A DNA stretch of 23,498 nt from Dactylonectria macrodidyma. Taxonomy: Eukaryota > Ascomycota > Sordariomycetes > Hypocreales > Nectriaceae. Below, piece after piece: positions 1-10,020 of this stretch. The position numbers and the translations under genes were made by a program. The notes beneath the pieces were generated by a model, which did not search any database, had not been told where the DNA came from, and saw nothing but the letters and a program-made list of their open reading frames with translations. The DNA lies in assembly GCA_020744425.1 (NCBI GenBank), contig JAGMUV010000066.1, positions 1 to 23,498 of the forward strand, in the 5' to 3' direction. Within the stretch, counting starts at the first letter, position 1; every line of letters begins with the position of its first letter.

Positions 1-386
1 TTTTTAAAATTATATATTTAAAAAGACAGTTTTATAATATAGTAATTAATATATTTAGAGATTTTTATAATAATAATAAATTATAAGTTTAAATCCTACT
101 AGTATTAACTTTTTAATTTTTTAAAACAGACTCTTACTTTATATTATAAATAGCTTAAAGATTATATAATATATAATTATAATGAATAAAGGCTCTTTAT
201 ATAATATACTAATAAGTAAAAGCTAAATAAGTAAGTAAGCTATAAATACTATATATTAAAAAGAGCTAAACTTTAATTTTTTAAAACTATTTAATTATTA
301 AAAATAAAATAAAAATAATTTTAATTCAATTAAAAAGAAAACTATATAATAATTTTTTTAATTTTTAAAAGAAGGCTTATAAAAAA
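1..386. other. AT-rich intergenic DNA, no gene seen
   Basis: This stretch is almost only A and T, with short runs of poly-A and poly-T and TAA/TAG stops in every frame. I see no repeat copy, no RNA gene and no coding frame in it. Its composition matches the most heavily mutated copies of the repeat family further right, so it is probably old RIP-mutated sequence. It ends where the purine tract begins. Confidence 0.6.
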
Positions 387-410
387 TAGGAAGGAGAGTA
401 ATAAAGAAGC

Positions 411-1725
411 AGGGGAAGAGAGGGAGAAGGAAGGGAAAAAAGAGCGAAGAAGGGGAGGGAGGGGGGAGAGAGAAGAAAGCGAGGGGAGAAGAGGAACGAG
501 GGGAAGGGGAAAGAAGAGGGGAAAAAGAGGGAGAGGGAAGAGAGAAAGAGGAAAAAGGGAAAAGAAGGGAGGGAGGGAGGGAACGGACGGAGGGAGGAAA
601 GAGAGGAAGGGAAAGGGAGAGAGAGGAAGAGAGGAAGAAGGGGAAGAAGAAAGAAACGGAGAGAAAAAAGACGAAGGGGGAAAGGAAAAAGGAGAAGAAA
701 AAGAGAGAAAGGAGGGGAGGAAGGAAAAAAAGGAGGAGAGGGAGGGGGAAAAGGGGGAAGGAGAAGGGAAGAAGGGGGGAGAGGAGGAAAGGAAGGGGGG
801 GGAAAGGGGAGAAGGAGGGGGGGAAGAGGAGAAAGGGGGGAAGGGGGGAAGAAGGGAAGGAGGAGGGAGAGAGGGAGAGGGGGGAAGGGAGGGAAAAGAA
901 AGGGGAGGAAAAAAAGGGGGGGAAGAGAAAGAAAAAAAGGGAAGGGGAGAGAGGAGGAAAGAGGGGAGGGAGGGAAGAAAAAAAGGGAAGGGGGAAAGGG
1001 GAAGAAGAGGAGGGAAGGGGGGGGGGAGGGTGGGGGGGGAGGGGGGGAAAGAGGGGAAAAAGAAAGAGGAAAAACCGAGGGGAAGAGGGGGGGGAGGGGG
1101 GGGGGAAAAGAGGGAAAGGAGAAAGGAAGGGGAAAGAGGAGAGGGAAAAAGGGAAAAAGGAAAAAGAGGAAGAGGGGGGGAAGGAAGAGGAAAACGGAGG
1201 GAGAGAGGAAAGGGGAAGAGAAGAGGGGGAAAGGGAAAAAAAGAAAGGGAAGGGGGAAGAAAGGAGGGGGAAGAGGAAAAGGGAAGAGAAGAGGGAAAAG
1301 GAGAAGAAAAAAAGAAAAGGGAAGGGGGAAAAGAGAAAGAAGAAAAGAGGGAAGAAAGAGGGAAAGAGGGAAAGAGAAAATGGAGGGAAAGAGGGGAAAA
1401 GAGGGAAGAGGAAAAAAAGAAAAAGAAAGAAAAGAAGAAGAAAAGAGAAGAAGAGGGGGGGGGGAGAGGGGGGGGGAAAGGAAGAAAAGAAGAGGGGGGA
1501 GACGGAGGAGAAAAGGAAAAAAGAAGAAGAAGAAGAAGGAAGGGGGGAGAGGAAGGAAAAGAGGGAAAAAAGGAAAAAAGGAAAAAAAGGAGGAAGGGAA
1601 GGAGGGGAAAGGAGGAGAAAAGAGGGAGGAGGGAAAAAAAAAACCGGAAGAGGAAGGAAGAAAAGAAGAGGAAGGGAAGGAGAAGAAAGAAGGAAATGAG
1701 GAAAGAGAAGAGGAAAGAGGAGAAG
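411..1725 (+). repeat. Long polypurine (G/A) tract
   Basis: About 1.3 kb of almost pure purine on the plus strand. I count only 16 pyrimidines between 411 and 1725 (445, 480, 497, 584, 588, 657, 672, 1031, 1075, 1076, 1195, 1381, 1503, 1644, 1645, 1697). The stretch 673-1030 has none. It is not a simple tandem repeat: runs of 1-10 G alternate irregularly with runs of A. The edges are abrupt against AT-rich DNA. Apparent long frames rich in Lys, Glu, Gly and Arg arise because a pyrimidine-free strand cannot contain a stop codon; they are not genes. Polypurine-polypyrimidine mirror tracts of this size can form triplex (H-DNA), and the G runs could form quadruplexes. The sequence contains almost no CpA or TpG, so it offers almost no RIP target. 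Confidence 0.9.
1017..1047 (+). other. G-quadruplex-prone G-run cluster
   Basis: Inside the purine tract four G runs of 10, 3, 8 and 7 bases (1017-1026, 1028-1030, 1032-1039, 1041-1047) are separated by single bases A, T and A. This meets the usual G-quadruplex pattern of four runs of at least three G with short loops. A second cluster lies at 1087-1105 (eight G, one A, ten G). Folding is inferred from the pattern only. Confidence 0.6.
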
Positions 1726-1735
1726 TAGGAGAAGG

Positions 1736-1842
1736 GTTAAATTATATAATTTTAAATTTTAAAATATTATATTTATAATTAATTTTTTATATAATTAATT
1801 ATTATAAAATTATAAATATTAAAATTATAAATATAAATATTA
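1736..1842. other. AT-rich spacer
   Basis: A short spacer of nearly pure A and T between the purine tract and repeat copy A. No feature is visible. Its right end should hold the target-site duplication of copy A, but I found no convincing match to the sequence right of 2955. Confidence 0.5.
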
Positions 1843-2955
1843 CTATTAAAACCGCTGTTCGGACTTTTATTTCTACATTACTGCATTCCTCATACCGCGT
1901 TTCTATACAGTCACGTATTTGTATTACTTGAGTTATCTTAAGACGAAGGACTCGATTGATTAGTCGACCTAGTTATAGATAGACTCTTATCCCTCCTCTC
2001 TTAAACCTTCCTCCGCTAAATCCTTTAACCGTTCTAGCAGGATTCTCTTAGTTTCTAATGCAGTCATCACTCCTTCGGCTGCATATTAATCAGCATAAGG
2101 TCAGCCTATAACTATATAACCTATGCATTATAGTTAGTACTCTTTAGGTTATTAAAGAAGGCATTATTAATAGTTATTATTTCTTTCTTTATTTTCTTTA
2201 AGTTAATTCTTCTAATAAGACTTACTCTATCTTAATCTATTAAATTATATCTTTATTTAATAAGGCTTATAAGAATAAGTTCTTTTAAAAGATATAATAA
2301 TTAAAGATTATTAGTTAGATAAGCCTTTATAACTAGGCTAGCTAAACTTAGCCTCTATTATTATTCTAGGCTAGATAGGCAAGATGCTCTTTATAGCCTA
2401 AGAAGCAGGCTTTAATCTTCTTTAATTTTTTAATTAGTATATATATAAGACGATTCTCATATACTATTAGCGAGGGTCCGCTAGGCTATCGCGTAATGCG
2501 CTATACGCGCATTATATTATTTGTTTAGTCAGGGGGGGTTATTATAAGTCGGTTATATCGTAAGTAGCTTGAAAATAAAGCTAATCTCTAATAAGTTGAA
2601 TTATGATCATTGAATTGCGACTTGGAATTGCGACGAGCTTGGAATGCGATGAACCCTCATAGGGCTTTTATCGTATGACGATTTTACCTTCTGATATCTA
2701 GCTTTTCTATCTAGCTTTTCTATCTAGCTTTCTATCTAGCTTTCTAGCTGCTTAACGCATCTCGAAGGGTTGATTAGGATAGTAAGGCTTGCACCCTGAT
2801 GCAGTAAAAACTCTAGTCATTCTGAGTTGCTATTGCCTTAGGCTTAGGTTTTAGGCCCTCATACTATTATTCACTATTAGTTATATTTTTTTATTTTTTT
2901 ACTGTTTAACCTCTGGCCTCTCTCTAAGTGTGCGCTGCTAAGGACTATAACCTTA
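1843..2955 (-). mobile_element. Repeat family copy A (module I), full length
   Basis: A minus-strand copy of the dominant ~1.1 kb family. Reading the plus strand, the element 3' end ('ctattaaaaccgct') is at 1843 and its 5' end ('ggactataacctta') at 2955. It carries middle module I and the shared 5' and 3' modules. It is among the least mutated copies and keeps GC-rich patches such as the hairpin at 2495-2513 and the repeated 'gcttttctatcta' units at about 2700-2755. There are no terminal inverted repeats. Unlike most full copies it has no clear target-site duplication: its 5' end runs straight into fragment B, so a later rearrangement at 2955 is likely. No intact open frame was found. Confidence 0.85.
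2495..2513. repeat. GC-rich hairpin inside module I
   Basis: A perfect inverted repeat with 7-base arms (aatgcgc / gcgcatt) and a 5-base loop, in the otherwise AT-rich copy A. The same structure lies in copy O at 23149-23165 with 6-base arms. In copies D and M the equivalent position is where further elements (E and N) have inserted. It could be a structured part of an RNA or a cruciform-forming site; I cannot tell which. Confidence 0.7.
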
Positions 2956-2956
2956 A

Positions 2957-3180
2957 TAAAATAATTAAGAATAATAAAAGGATATAATAAAAGGAGGTTT
3001 TATTAATAAGTTCTTAGTAGTTAAAAGAGGAAGGATAAGAGTCTATTTATAATTAAGTTAACTAATTAATTAAGTCCTTTATTTTATAATAACTTAAGTA
3101 ATATAAATATATAATTATAAAAACATAATAATAAGGAATATAATAGTATAAAAATAAAAGTCTGAATAGCGGTTTTAATA
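2957..3180 (+). mobile_element. Repeat family fragment B (3' end only)
   Basis: About 220 bases matching the shared 3' module on the plus strand, ending in 'gaatagcggttttaatag' at 3180. It aligns with copy E from the segment before 'gttttattaataagttctt' onward. The 5' three quarters are missing. It sits between the 5' end of copy A and the broken end of copy C, which lies in the opposite orientation. Either it is a 5'-truncated insertion, as is common for LINE-like elements, or it is left from an inversion. No target-site duplication was found. Confidence 0.75.
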
Positions 3181-3182
3181 GC

Positions 3183-3750
3183 GAACTATTATTAAATATT
3201 TTAAATTAAATAAATAAAATATTTTTATAATTTAAAAAATGAATTTCTTTAATTAATATATATATATATAATAATTCTTATATATAATACTATTGAGAAT
3301 TTATTAAGCTATTATATAATATATATATATATTAGATTATTTATTAATTAAAAAGAGTTATTATAAATTAATTATATATAAATAAGTACTTAAATTATAA
3401 TATAATAAGAATTATAAATAAGAATTAAATTATAATTTAAAATTATAATAAGCTTAGAATATTTAAATATAAAGATTATTCTTATAAGGCTTTTATTATT
3501 AATGATTTTACTTTTTAATACTTAGCTTTTTTATTTAGCTCTTTTATTTAGCTTTTTAATTACTTAATGTATTTTAAAGAATAATTAAAATAATAAGGCT
3601 TATACTTTAATATAATAAAAACTCTAGTTATTTTAAATTACTATTATTTTAAGCTTAGGTTTTAAGCCTTTATACTGTTATTAATTTTTTTATTTTTTAC
3701 TTTTAATCTCTAGTCTCTTTAAATATATACTATTAAAGGACTATAACTTA
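3183..3750 (-). mobile_element. Repeat family fragment C (5' half, module I)
   Basis: A strongly mutated minus-strand copy that is nearly all A/T. Its 5' end is recognisable at 3750 ('aaggactataactta'), and the shared 5' module and the start of module I can be aligned with copy A at about 2350-2955. The 3' half is missing: the copy stops where fragment B ends. Almost every C and G of copy A is T or A here, including the GC-rich hairpin, so this copy is probably much older than A. Confidence 0.7.
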
Positions 3751-4294
3751 ATATATAAACTTTCTTATTTATATAATTATTTTATAATAAATAAAGTATT
3801 TATTATATAATGTTAGTATTTTAATATTTAATAATTAAGTATTATATAATATTTATAATTATAATATTAAGGCTATAGTCTTTATTAATATACATTTAAA
3901 CAGAGGAGAGATTAAATAGTTAAAAAAATATATAATTTATAGTAAATAATAATATAAAGGTTTAAAACCTAAGTCTAAAGTAATAGTAATTAAACATAAT
4001 TAGAGTTTTATTTATTAAAGTATAAACCTTATTTATTCTATTTAACATTTAAAATATATTAAATAATTAAAAAAAGCTAGATTAAAAGCTAAATAGAAAA
4101 GCTAAATATTAAAAGTAAAATCATTATATAATAAAAGTCTTATAGGGGTTTATATTATTATATTCTAGGCTTATATACTTTTAAATTATAATTTAATTAT
4201 TACTTTATAATTTAATTATTTATTTATAATATAACTAACTTATAATAATCCCTTTTAATTAAATAAATAATATAATATATATATAATATATTAT

Positions 4295-5306
4295 TAAAGT
4301 TATAGTCCTTAGTAGCACATACTTAGAAGAGGCTAGAGGTCAAATATTAAAAAAAAATATATAACTAATAGTAAATAATAGTATATAGACTTAAAACCCA
4401 AGCCTAAAGCAATAGTAACTCAGAATGACTAGAGTTTCTACTATATTAAGGTATAAGCCTTACTATCCTATTCAACCCTTTAAGATGCGTTATTAGAAAA
4501 GCTAGATAGAAAAGCTAGATATTAGAAGGCGAAATCGTTATATATTAAAAGCCTTATAAAGGCTTTTATTGCATTCTAAGCTCATCGCAATTCTAACTCA
4601 TACTTATATTATAATTTAACTCTTTATAATTCTAATTATATTATAATTTAACTCATTAAAGACTAACTATAATAAATGCTATAATAGATATCCAATATAA
4701 TACACTCTATACTCTTAAACTTAATAAAAATATAAAAACCTTTAATAAGTTAAAAACTATAATAATAGATTATAATTCTAAAAAAATTAGAATTATTAAG
4801 ACTTAATAATTCTCTAATAATTAATAAATTACTTTAATAATCTTTAAGATTAAAATATTCTTAAGACTATATTTTTTTAAAAATAACTAATAATTTAAGA
4901 ATTAAATTAAAAATAAATAATACTTTTTAAAATAATTAATAATAAAGCTAATAACTAAAATATTTTTAAAAGAAATAATATTTTTTAAATTATTAGTTAA
5001 TATTAATAAAAAGTAAATAATATAAATTATAAGTAATATAGTTATTTTTAATATATAAAAGGACTAATAGAAACTGAGGGGTTTTTATTAGAATAATAGA
5101 AGGATGTAGTAAAGAGAGGTTTTATTAATAAGTTCTTAGTAATTAAGAGAGAAAGAATAAAAGTTTATTTATAACTAAGTTAACTAATTAATTAAGTCCT
5201 TTATTTATAATAACTTAAGTAATATAAATATATAATTATATAGAAATATAATAATAAGGAATATAGTAATATAAAAATAAAAGTCTAAATAGTGATTTTA
5301 ATAGTA
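4295..5306 (+). mobile_element. Repeat family copy E (module II), nested in D
   Basis: A full-length copy starting 'taaagttatagtccttag' and ending 'gattttaatagta'. It is flanked by the perfect 14-base duplication 'atataatatattat' at 4281-4294 and 5307-5320, which is part of copy D. It carries module II. Compared with copy F, about 55 bases are missing near 4710 in the segment before 'aataaaaatataaaaacc'. The insertion point in D corresponds to the GC-rich hairpin position of the intact element. Confidence 0.85.
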
Positions 5307-5561
5307 ATATAATATATTATATAATAATTTAATAAATCTTTATTAATATTAATTGAGGTTATAGTCCTTAGTAGCGCACACTTAGAAAAGAGGCTAGAGA
5401 TTAAATAGTTAAAAAAAATATATAACTAATAGTAAATAATAGTATAAAGGCCTAAAACCTAAGCCTAAGGCAATAGCAACTCAGAATGACTAGAGTTTTT
5501 ACTACATCAGGGTATAAGCCTTACTGTCCTATTCAACCCTTTGAGATGCGTTACTAGAAAA

Positions 5562-5624
5562 GCTAGATAGAAAAGCTAGATAGAAAAGCTAGACAGAAAA
5601 GCTAGACAGAAAAGCTAGATATCA
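5562..5624 (+). repeat. 13-bp minisatellite in the 5' module (five units)
   Basis: Five units of a 13-base repeat with consensus 'gctagatagaaaa', starting at 5562, 5575, 5588, 5601 and 5614; the third and fourth read 'gctagac' and the last runs into 'gctagatatcag'. The same array occurs in other copies with different unit numbers: four in H and O, three in D, and none in copy I, where it is deleted. It lies in the part shared by both middle-module types. Confidence 0.85.
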
Positions 5625-5795
5625 GAAGGTAAAATCATCATACAATAAAAGCCCCGTAAGGGCTCTGCATTCGTCGCATTCCAAGTTACCTCATCGCAAT
5701 TCTAAGTTATAATTCAACTCTTTATAATTCCAGATCGCAATTTAACTCATCAGAGACTAACTATAACAAACACTATAATAAACATCTAATATAAT

Positions 5796-6155
5796 ACACT
5801 CTATACTCTTAATAACTTAGGTTTTAATAACTACTATGCTCTTTCTATATATAACTTAAATACTAAGCTTAGTAAAGATATAGAAACTCTTAATAAGCTA
5901 AAGGCTATAGTAATAGATTATAGTCTTAAGAAAACTAGAATTATTAAGACTTAGTAACTCTTTAATAATAAGTAAGTCGCCTTAGCGATCTTTAAAACTA
6001 AGGTATTCTTAAGACTATGCTTCTTTAAAAGTAACTAATGATTTAAGAACTAGATTAAAAATAAATAATACTTCTTAAGATAACTAGTAATAAAGCTAGT
6101 AATTAAAATATCTCTAGAAGAAATAGCGTTCCTTAAGTCACTAGTTAATATCCAG
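5796..6155 (+). pseudogene. Degraded reading frame in module II of copy F
   Basis: From codon 5796 the plus frame is open for 52 codons (to 5951), which is long for such AT-rich DNA. It reads 'TLYTLNNLGFNNYYALSIYN' and then Lys/Leu/Ile-rich sequence. It is then broken by TAG and TAA at 5952 and 5955 and by further TAA, TAG and TGA codons, and opens again for the last 30 or so codons, ending near 'EEIAFLKSLVNIQE'. All the stops are of the kind made from CAA, CAG or CGA by C-to-T change. I see no known domain. It may be a remnant of a transposon protein or of a captured host exon. Copies E and H carry the same region in worse condition. Without reconstruction and a profile search the coding call stays tentative. 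Confidence 0.35.
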
Positions 6156-7043
6156 GAAATAATTAGTTTAGGCTCTTATTACTATAATTTAAACACATAA
6201 TGACCGTACTAGAAACTGAGGGGTTCCTGCTAGAATGATGGAAGGATATGGCAGAAGGAGGTTCTACTAATATAAGGGAGGAGGGATAAGAGTCTATCTA
6301 TAACTAGGTCGACTAATCAATCAAGTCCTTCGTTTTATAATAACTTAAGTAATGTAAATACGTGACTGTATAGAAACGCGGTAATGAGGAACGCAGTAGC
6401 GTAGAAATAAAAGTCTGAATAGTGATTTTAATAGTGAATTTAATATTAATATATAAAATATTAATTAAAAGAATTAAAAAAAAATTAAAATTATTGTTAC
6501 AATTATAAAAAAGTATTTTATTTATTTAATTATAATATAATAAAGACTAATTTAATTTAATTTAATTATAAAAGCTTATTTAATTAATAATTATTAATTA
6601 TTATATTTTTTAAAAGAATTTATTTTTATAAACTTTATTAAATAAAAATAATTTAAATAATTAAAATAGAATAAGTTTTATTAAAAGAATTAACTTAAAA
6701 AGAAATAAAAAGAAATAATTTAAAAATACATTTTAATAATAAATAATTATAATATATAAGTATATTATAAATTAATATTATATAATTAAAATTAATTAAA
6801 AGTAATTTATTAAAAACTAAAGGAATCTTATAATACTTTTAATATTAATTATAATAAGTTAAAGGATTTAGGAAAAGAAGGTTTTATAAAAGAAGAGGGA
6901 TAAGAGTCTATGTATAATTAAGTTAATTAATCAATTAAGTCTTTATCTTAAGATAACTTAAGTAATATAAAATATAAATAATAATGCAATAGTGTAAAAA
7001 CAAAGTCTGAATAGCGGTTTTAATAGTAAAGGAATTATAATAT

Positions 7044-7391
7044 ATAAATATATTTTTAACTAATTAAATACTATTATATTTATATAGTATATTATAAAGT
7101 ATTATATACTTTTATATAAAGGCTATTATACCTTAGTTCTATATTTAGAAAGCCCTCTTTCTTTAAGAAAGAGAAAAAAAAAGGAGGCCTAAAGCAATTT
7201 AAGCCTTATAACCCTTTATTAGTCTAATATATAAGCCTATTACTTATATTTTAAAACTACTTACTTTTATAATTTAATAAGAAAATGATTAAAACTTTAA
7301 AACCCTATTATATAATTATTAATTATAACTTTAATTTGAATATCTAACTTTAAGCTTTAATAAAAAAGTTATATTTTAATTTACTTTTAAT
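7044..7391. other. AT-rich spacer with a short perfect hairpin
   Basis: About 350 bases between copies D and G with no coding frame. It holds a 19-base near-perfect palindrome at 7155-7173 (arms 'ctctttctt' and 'aagaaagag', one-base loop), followed by nine A and a small GC-richer patch 'ggaggcc'. I cannot assign it to an element. The rest is mutated AT-rich DNA. It continues, interrupted by copies G and H, at 8465-8648 and 9941-10020. Confidence 0.5.
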
Positions 7392-7405
7392 ACTCCTTAC
7401 TTTAT

Positions 7406-8450
7406 TAAGTTATAATCCTTAGTAGTGCATACTTAGAGAAGGGCTAGAAGTTAAATAGTTAAAAATATAAAATCACTAATAGTAAATAATTATATAAGAG
7501 CCTAAAACCTAAGCCTAAAGTAATAGCATCTTAGAATGACTAGAGTTTTATTATATTAAAGTATAAGACTTACTATCCTAACTAACCCTTTTAGATACAT
7601 TAAGGCAGCTAGAAAGCTAGATAGAGAAGCTAGATATTAGAAGGCAAAATCATTATATAATAAAAGCCCTATAAGGGCTCTGCATTCATTGCATTCTAAG
7701 CTTATCGCAATTCTAGTACTTATAATTCCTATTATATTACAATTTAACTACTTACTTATAATATAACTAACTTATAATAACCCCCCCTAACTAAATAAAT
7801 AACATAAGATATATATAGGTGCATTATATAATAGCTTAGTAGACCTTTACTAATACTAATGATATAAGAATTATTATATATATATACTAATTAAAAGAAT
7901 TAAAAAAGATTAAAGCCTATTTCTTAAACTATAAAGAGTATTTTACTTATTTAATTTAAAATATATAATAAAAACTAAGTTTAATTAGCTTAATTAGAAA
8001 AGGCTTCTTTAATTAATAATCTTTAATTATTATATCTTTTAAAAGAATTTATTCTTATGAAGCTTTATTAAATAAGGATATAATTTAATAAATTAAAATA
8101 AAGTAAGTCTTATTAAAAGAATTAGTTAAAAAAGAAAAAGAAAAAGAAATAATAACTATTAATAATACTTTTTTAAATAAGTTAAAGAATTATAATATAT
8201 AGTTATATAATTATAGACTAATATTATATTAATTAATATATAGTTAAAGGAGTATATATTAGAATTATTAAAACAGTTAAAGGATTTAGTAAAAGAAGGT
8301 TTAAAGAAAATAGAATAAGAGTCTAGTTATAATAAGGTTAACTAATTAATTGAGTCTTTTATTATAAAATAACTTAAGTAATATAAATATATAACTATAT
8401 AGAAATGCAGTAATATAAAAATAAAAGTTTAAATAGTAGTTTTAATAGTG
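7406..8450 (+). mobile_element. Repeat family copy G (module I), full length
   Basis: A copy of about 1045 bases starting 'taagttataatccttag' and ending 'tagttttaatagtg'. The target duplication is 14 bases, 'actccttactttat' at 7392-7405 and 'actctttactttat' at 8451-8464. The single difference is C-to-T, so mutation continued after insertion. It has module I and a moderate mutation load; parts of the 5' module keep GC, while the module I hairpin region is reduced to 'tataggtgcattatata'. No intact frame was found. Confidence 0.85.
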
Positions 8451-8663
8451 ACTCTTTACTTTATAACTTATTAAAATTAGTACTTTCTTTAAGTACTAAC
8501 TTTAATTTGAAATATTTTAGTTTTAAATTAATATTATGTATTTAAAAATAGAGTTTTAAATAATTAATTCTTTAGTTTAATATTACTAACTCTAAAAAGA
8601 AGAAATATAAGAAATATTTAATAAAAAAGAAAGGGTCTAAAGTATTAATAAACTTATTCTTAT

Positions 8664-9925
8664 TAAGGATATAGTCCTTAGCAGCGCACACTCAGAGAGG
8701 GGCCAGAGGTTAAACAGTTAAAAAAATATATAACTAATAGTAAATAACAGTATAAAGGCCTAAAACCCAAGCCTAAGGTAATAGTAATCAGAATGACTAG
8801 AGTTTCTATTACATCAGGGTGCAAGCCTTGCTATCTTATTCAACCCTTTGAAATGCGTTATTAGAAAAGCTAGAGAGAAAAAGCTAGATAGAAAAGCTAG
8901 AGAGAAAAGCTAGATATCAGAAGGTAAAATCGTCATATAATAAAAGCCCCATAAGGGCTTTACTTCATCGCATTCCAAGTACCTTATTACAATTCTAAGT
9001 TATAATTTAACTCTTATAATTCCAGATCGCAATTCAATATATTAGAGACTAAAATGAATACTATAATAAATATCTAATATAATACATTCTACATTCTTAA
9101 TAACTCAGGTTTTAATAATACTATACTCTTTTATATATAACTTAAATACTAAACTTAATAAAAATATAAAAACCTTTAATAAGCTAAAAGCTATAATAAG
9201 AGATTATATCTTAAAGAAATTAGAATTATTAAGACTTATAACTTTCTAATAATAAATAAGTTATTTTAATAATCTTTAAAACTAAAGTATTTTTAATATT
9301 TACTTTTTTAAAATAATTAATACTTTAAAAATTATATTAAAAATAAATAATCTTTTTAATAATTAATACTAACTTCGTACAATAATTTTTTCATCGTCTT
9401 TTTAAAATTCTTAATATAAGTAAATACTCTTTATCTAAATAATATAACTATTATAAATATAAAAGGATAAAGAATCATAAAAAATATAATGTGCACCAAT
9501 CAGCGAGTGCACTAAACCCTAAGTGCCTACTTATACCTATACAGCTAAGTCATAATTTTCAATTTTCTAAAATTGATATATAGTTCTAGGAATTTTAAGG
9601 AATTAATTTAGATATTTAAATAAAAAGTCATAAGTTAGTATTTTTTAAACTTTTAAAAAATTTACTTAGCTCTTTAAAAATAAAAATAAAAAAAACAGTG
9701 CGAATAAGATTATTTTAAATAACTTTATAAAGAGTTTTTAAAAACTAGAAAATAATTAATTATTGTTAGTAGATTAATACATCTATTTTTTAAATTATAG
9801 CCATTTTAAGCCTAGTTTGAATTTTTAAGACGTTTTTTAAAAATCGTATTTTAAGGTGTAAACTTGCTTTAGTGCACTCACTTGGTTGGTGCACTCGCTT
9901 TTATATACGTTAGTAGTTTTAATAG
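8664..9925 (+). mobile_element. Repeat family copy H (module II), interrupted by MITE 1
   Basis: It starts 'taaggatatagtccttagc' and its last 13 bases 'gtagttttaatag' are at 9913-9925. The perfect 15-base duplication 'taaacttattcttat' at 8649-8663 and 9926-9940 proves that both ends belong to one insertion. The 5' module is well preserved (four minisatellite units near 8870-8920). Module II is recognisable to about 9370. The shared 3' module is shortened and hardly recognisable (about 9370-9470), and MITE 1 then sits at a TA within the last 15 bases of the element. Removing MITE 1 leaves about 820 bases. Confidence 0.85.
9470..9910. mobile_element. MITE 1, Fot1/pogo-like, TA insertion
   Basis: A non-autonomous inverted-repeat element of about 440 bases inside the 3' end of copy H. 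The right end (9868-9910, 43 bases) reads, outward to inward on the opposite strand, 'acgtatataaaa', then 'gcgagtgcaccaa', 'ccaa', and 'gtgagtgcactaaa'. The left side keeps the matching 'gtgcaccaa' (9491-9499) and 'gcgagtgcactaaa' (9503-9516), but its outermost ~16 bases are degraded, so the left border (9470-9476) is uncertain. TA follows the right end at 9911-9912. There is no transposase frame. Its interior matches MITE 2, for example 'aaaaaaacagtgcgaat' near 9690. TA targets and 43-44 bp inverted repeats are typical of fungal Fot1/Pot2 elements. Confidence 0.75.
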
Positions 9926-10020
9926 TAAACTTATTCTTATATTTAATATAAATATATATTTAAATTAAATAAATAATAATAATAGTCTCTAATTACTTTA
10001 AATATACTATTATTATATTA

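Larger units (their letters stand above)
5354..6440 (+). mobile_element. Repeat family copy F (module II), nested in D
   Basis: The best preserved module II copy, starting 'tgaggttatagtccttag' and ending 'gattttaatag' plus a short tail 'tgaatt'. A 10-base duplication 'taatattaat' lies at 5344-5353 and 6441-6450 inside copy D. Module layout: shared 5' part to about 5748, module II from about 5749 to 6208, shared 3' part from about 6209. It keeps many C and G bases, for example 'acgtgactgtatagaaacgc', so it was hit less by RIP than its host D. A degraded reading frame runs through module II (see separate entry). Confidence 0.85.
3868..7032 (+). mobile_element. Repeat family copy D (module I), split by E and F
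   Basis: A full-length copy in three pieces: 3868-4294, 5307-5353 and 6441-7032. Joined, it is about 1.07 kb, the normal family length. It starts 'taaggctatagtc' and ends 'gcggttttaatag' at 7026, plus a short tail 'taaagg'. The 11-base target duplication 'aattataatat' lies at 3857-3867 and 7033-7043. D is strongly mutated and nearly all A/T in its first two pieces. Copies E and F inserted into its module I, so D is older than both. It carries no open frame. Confidence 0.85.

Noticed and set aside
1030..1728. Open reading frame of 232 codons in the purine tract
   Set aside because: A strand almost without pyrimidine cannot form stop codons. The product would be only Lys, Glu, Gly and Arg in low-complexity order, with no domain, and a second frame overlaps it in the same way. 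It is a composition artefact.
1380..1778. Second overlapping open frame of 132 codons at the end of the purine tract
   Set aside because: It has the same low-complexity composition and ends only when the sequence returns to AT-rich DNA. There is no sign of selection for protein.
1843..2955. Family copies as solo LTRs
   Set aside because: The ends lack the TG...CA pattern, and target duplications are 10-15 bp instead of 4-6 bp.
3840..6450. CRISPR-like array from regularly repeated segments
   Set aside because: The repeats are about 1 kb transposon copies or 13-bp minisatellite units without unique spacers, and the DNA looks fungal.
7155..7173. Hairpin followed by A run as a transcription terminator
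   Set aside because: There is no gene upstream on either strand, and intrinsic terminators of this kind are bacterial. It is noted only as a palindrome.
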